In this document: positions 63,801-64,000 of the stretch, in pieces
Position numbering within the stretch: the stretch's first letter is position 1
How the letters are laid out: the number at the start of each line of letters is the position of its first letter
Source: Azorinus chamasolen
Taxonomy: Eukaryota; Mollusca; Bivalvia; Cardiida; Solecurtidae
Assembly: GCA_963576725.1 (NCBI GenBank)
Contig: OY755236.1
Coordinates: forward strand, 69,286,379 to 69,350,378
Length of the DNA: 64,000 nt
Reading direction: 5' to 3'
Notes under the pieces: generated by a model
The model's input: the letters and a program-made list of their open reading frames with translations, nothing else
The model's database searches: none
Told to the model about the DNA's origin: nothing
Position numbers and translations under genes: made by a program

Positions 63801-64000
63801 TGAGATCTAAAAGAATAAAATGTCAAACAAATCCACAGTACAAATTTTCTTTGGCAGTAAAAGTAAAGGTAGAGAAAAGATAATGAGAAACACAAGCATG
63901 AGAATATATAGAATCTTTTAGAGAGCACAACAAGCGGTGTGTGAAAAGCACAAGAAAAGGAAAGAATGATACAAGAAGTGTGGACGTTCACAGGTTTGAT

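Noticed and set aside
63581..63991. 136-codon open frame, the longest apart from the transposase
   Set aside because: It crosses the right TIR of the 62097-63794 element, has no domain and shows low-complexity hydrophobic composition.

Overview
This is AT-rich, gene-poor animal DNA, most likely from a bivalve mollusc. I infer this from the dense interspersed repeats with tandem cores ending in GGAC/GAAC-type tetranucleotide tracts, which resemble the bivalve 'pearl'-type elements. Other pointers are the recurring phrases GGGCCATAACTC and GTGACCTTGACCTTTGAC, pogo- and hAT-type MITEs and tRNA-derived SINEs. The species cannot be fixed from this sequence. There are no operons, ribosome binding sites, rRNA genes or CRISPR arrays. 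Almost every long open frame lies inside a repeat.

Only two segments look protein-derived with reasonable support. One is a degenerate mariner transposase inside a TIR-bounded element (12988-14340). The other is a 163-nt internal exon on the minus strand (60234-60396) with an acceptor, a donor and protein-like content, probably part of a host gene with large repeat-filled introns. Weaker exon candidates are at 61288-61326 (minus) and 55592-55674 (plus).

The remainder is nested mobile DNA. Family labels here are local. H1-H4 are short hairpin elements bounded by TTAACCCTTT...AAAGGGTTAA (TTAA target, piggyBac-like ends). H1 carries GCAAACAGAGCAGACC, H2 carries ATTGTGATAAATAGAGC, H3 carries GTTTGGATCC and H4 carries CAAACAGTGCAGACCC. 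P1 are about 200-bp TA-flanked elements with CAGTAAAACCTCTC ends (pogo/Tigger-like). TC elements begin AACAAGAG or AACAAGAT, then have a short palindrome, a core of 120-170 bp tandem units, a GGAC/GACA tract, a terminal hairpin and a final ATAAAA or GAGCTAA. At least seven TC sequence families share this plan (TC-a 7444 and 51387; TC-b 10385, 41037, 42109; TC-c 19167; TC-d 5231 and 57956; TC-e 40707; TC-f 56071 minus; TC-g 2084 and 61463).

Layout: 1-2.2 kb is mixed sequence with a tRNA-like Pol III unit and a reversed TC copy. 2.7-4.6 kb is a hAT-like element with 5-bp TSD. 4.8-6.0 kb holds tandem repeats. 7.4-9.1 and 10.4-12.1 kb are TC-a and TC-b. 13-14.3 kb is mariner. 14.6-18.7 kb holds hairpin MITEs and a hAT-sized insertion. 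19.2-21.2 kb is TC-c with a pogo-like element inside it. 21.3-31.6 kb holds MITEs, a SINE and satellites. 32.7-34.3 kb is a second hAT-like element. 35-40.5 kb holds MITEs and SINEs. 40.7-44.8 kb is a three-layer TC nest. 45-51 kb is chains of H1/H2. 51.4-53.4 kb is a second TC-a. 54-60 kb is mixed. 60.2-61.3 kb is the exon region. 62.1-63.8 kb is a TIR element with 6-bp TSD.
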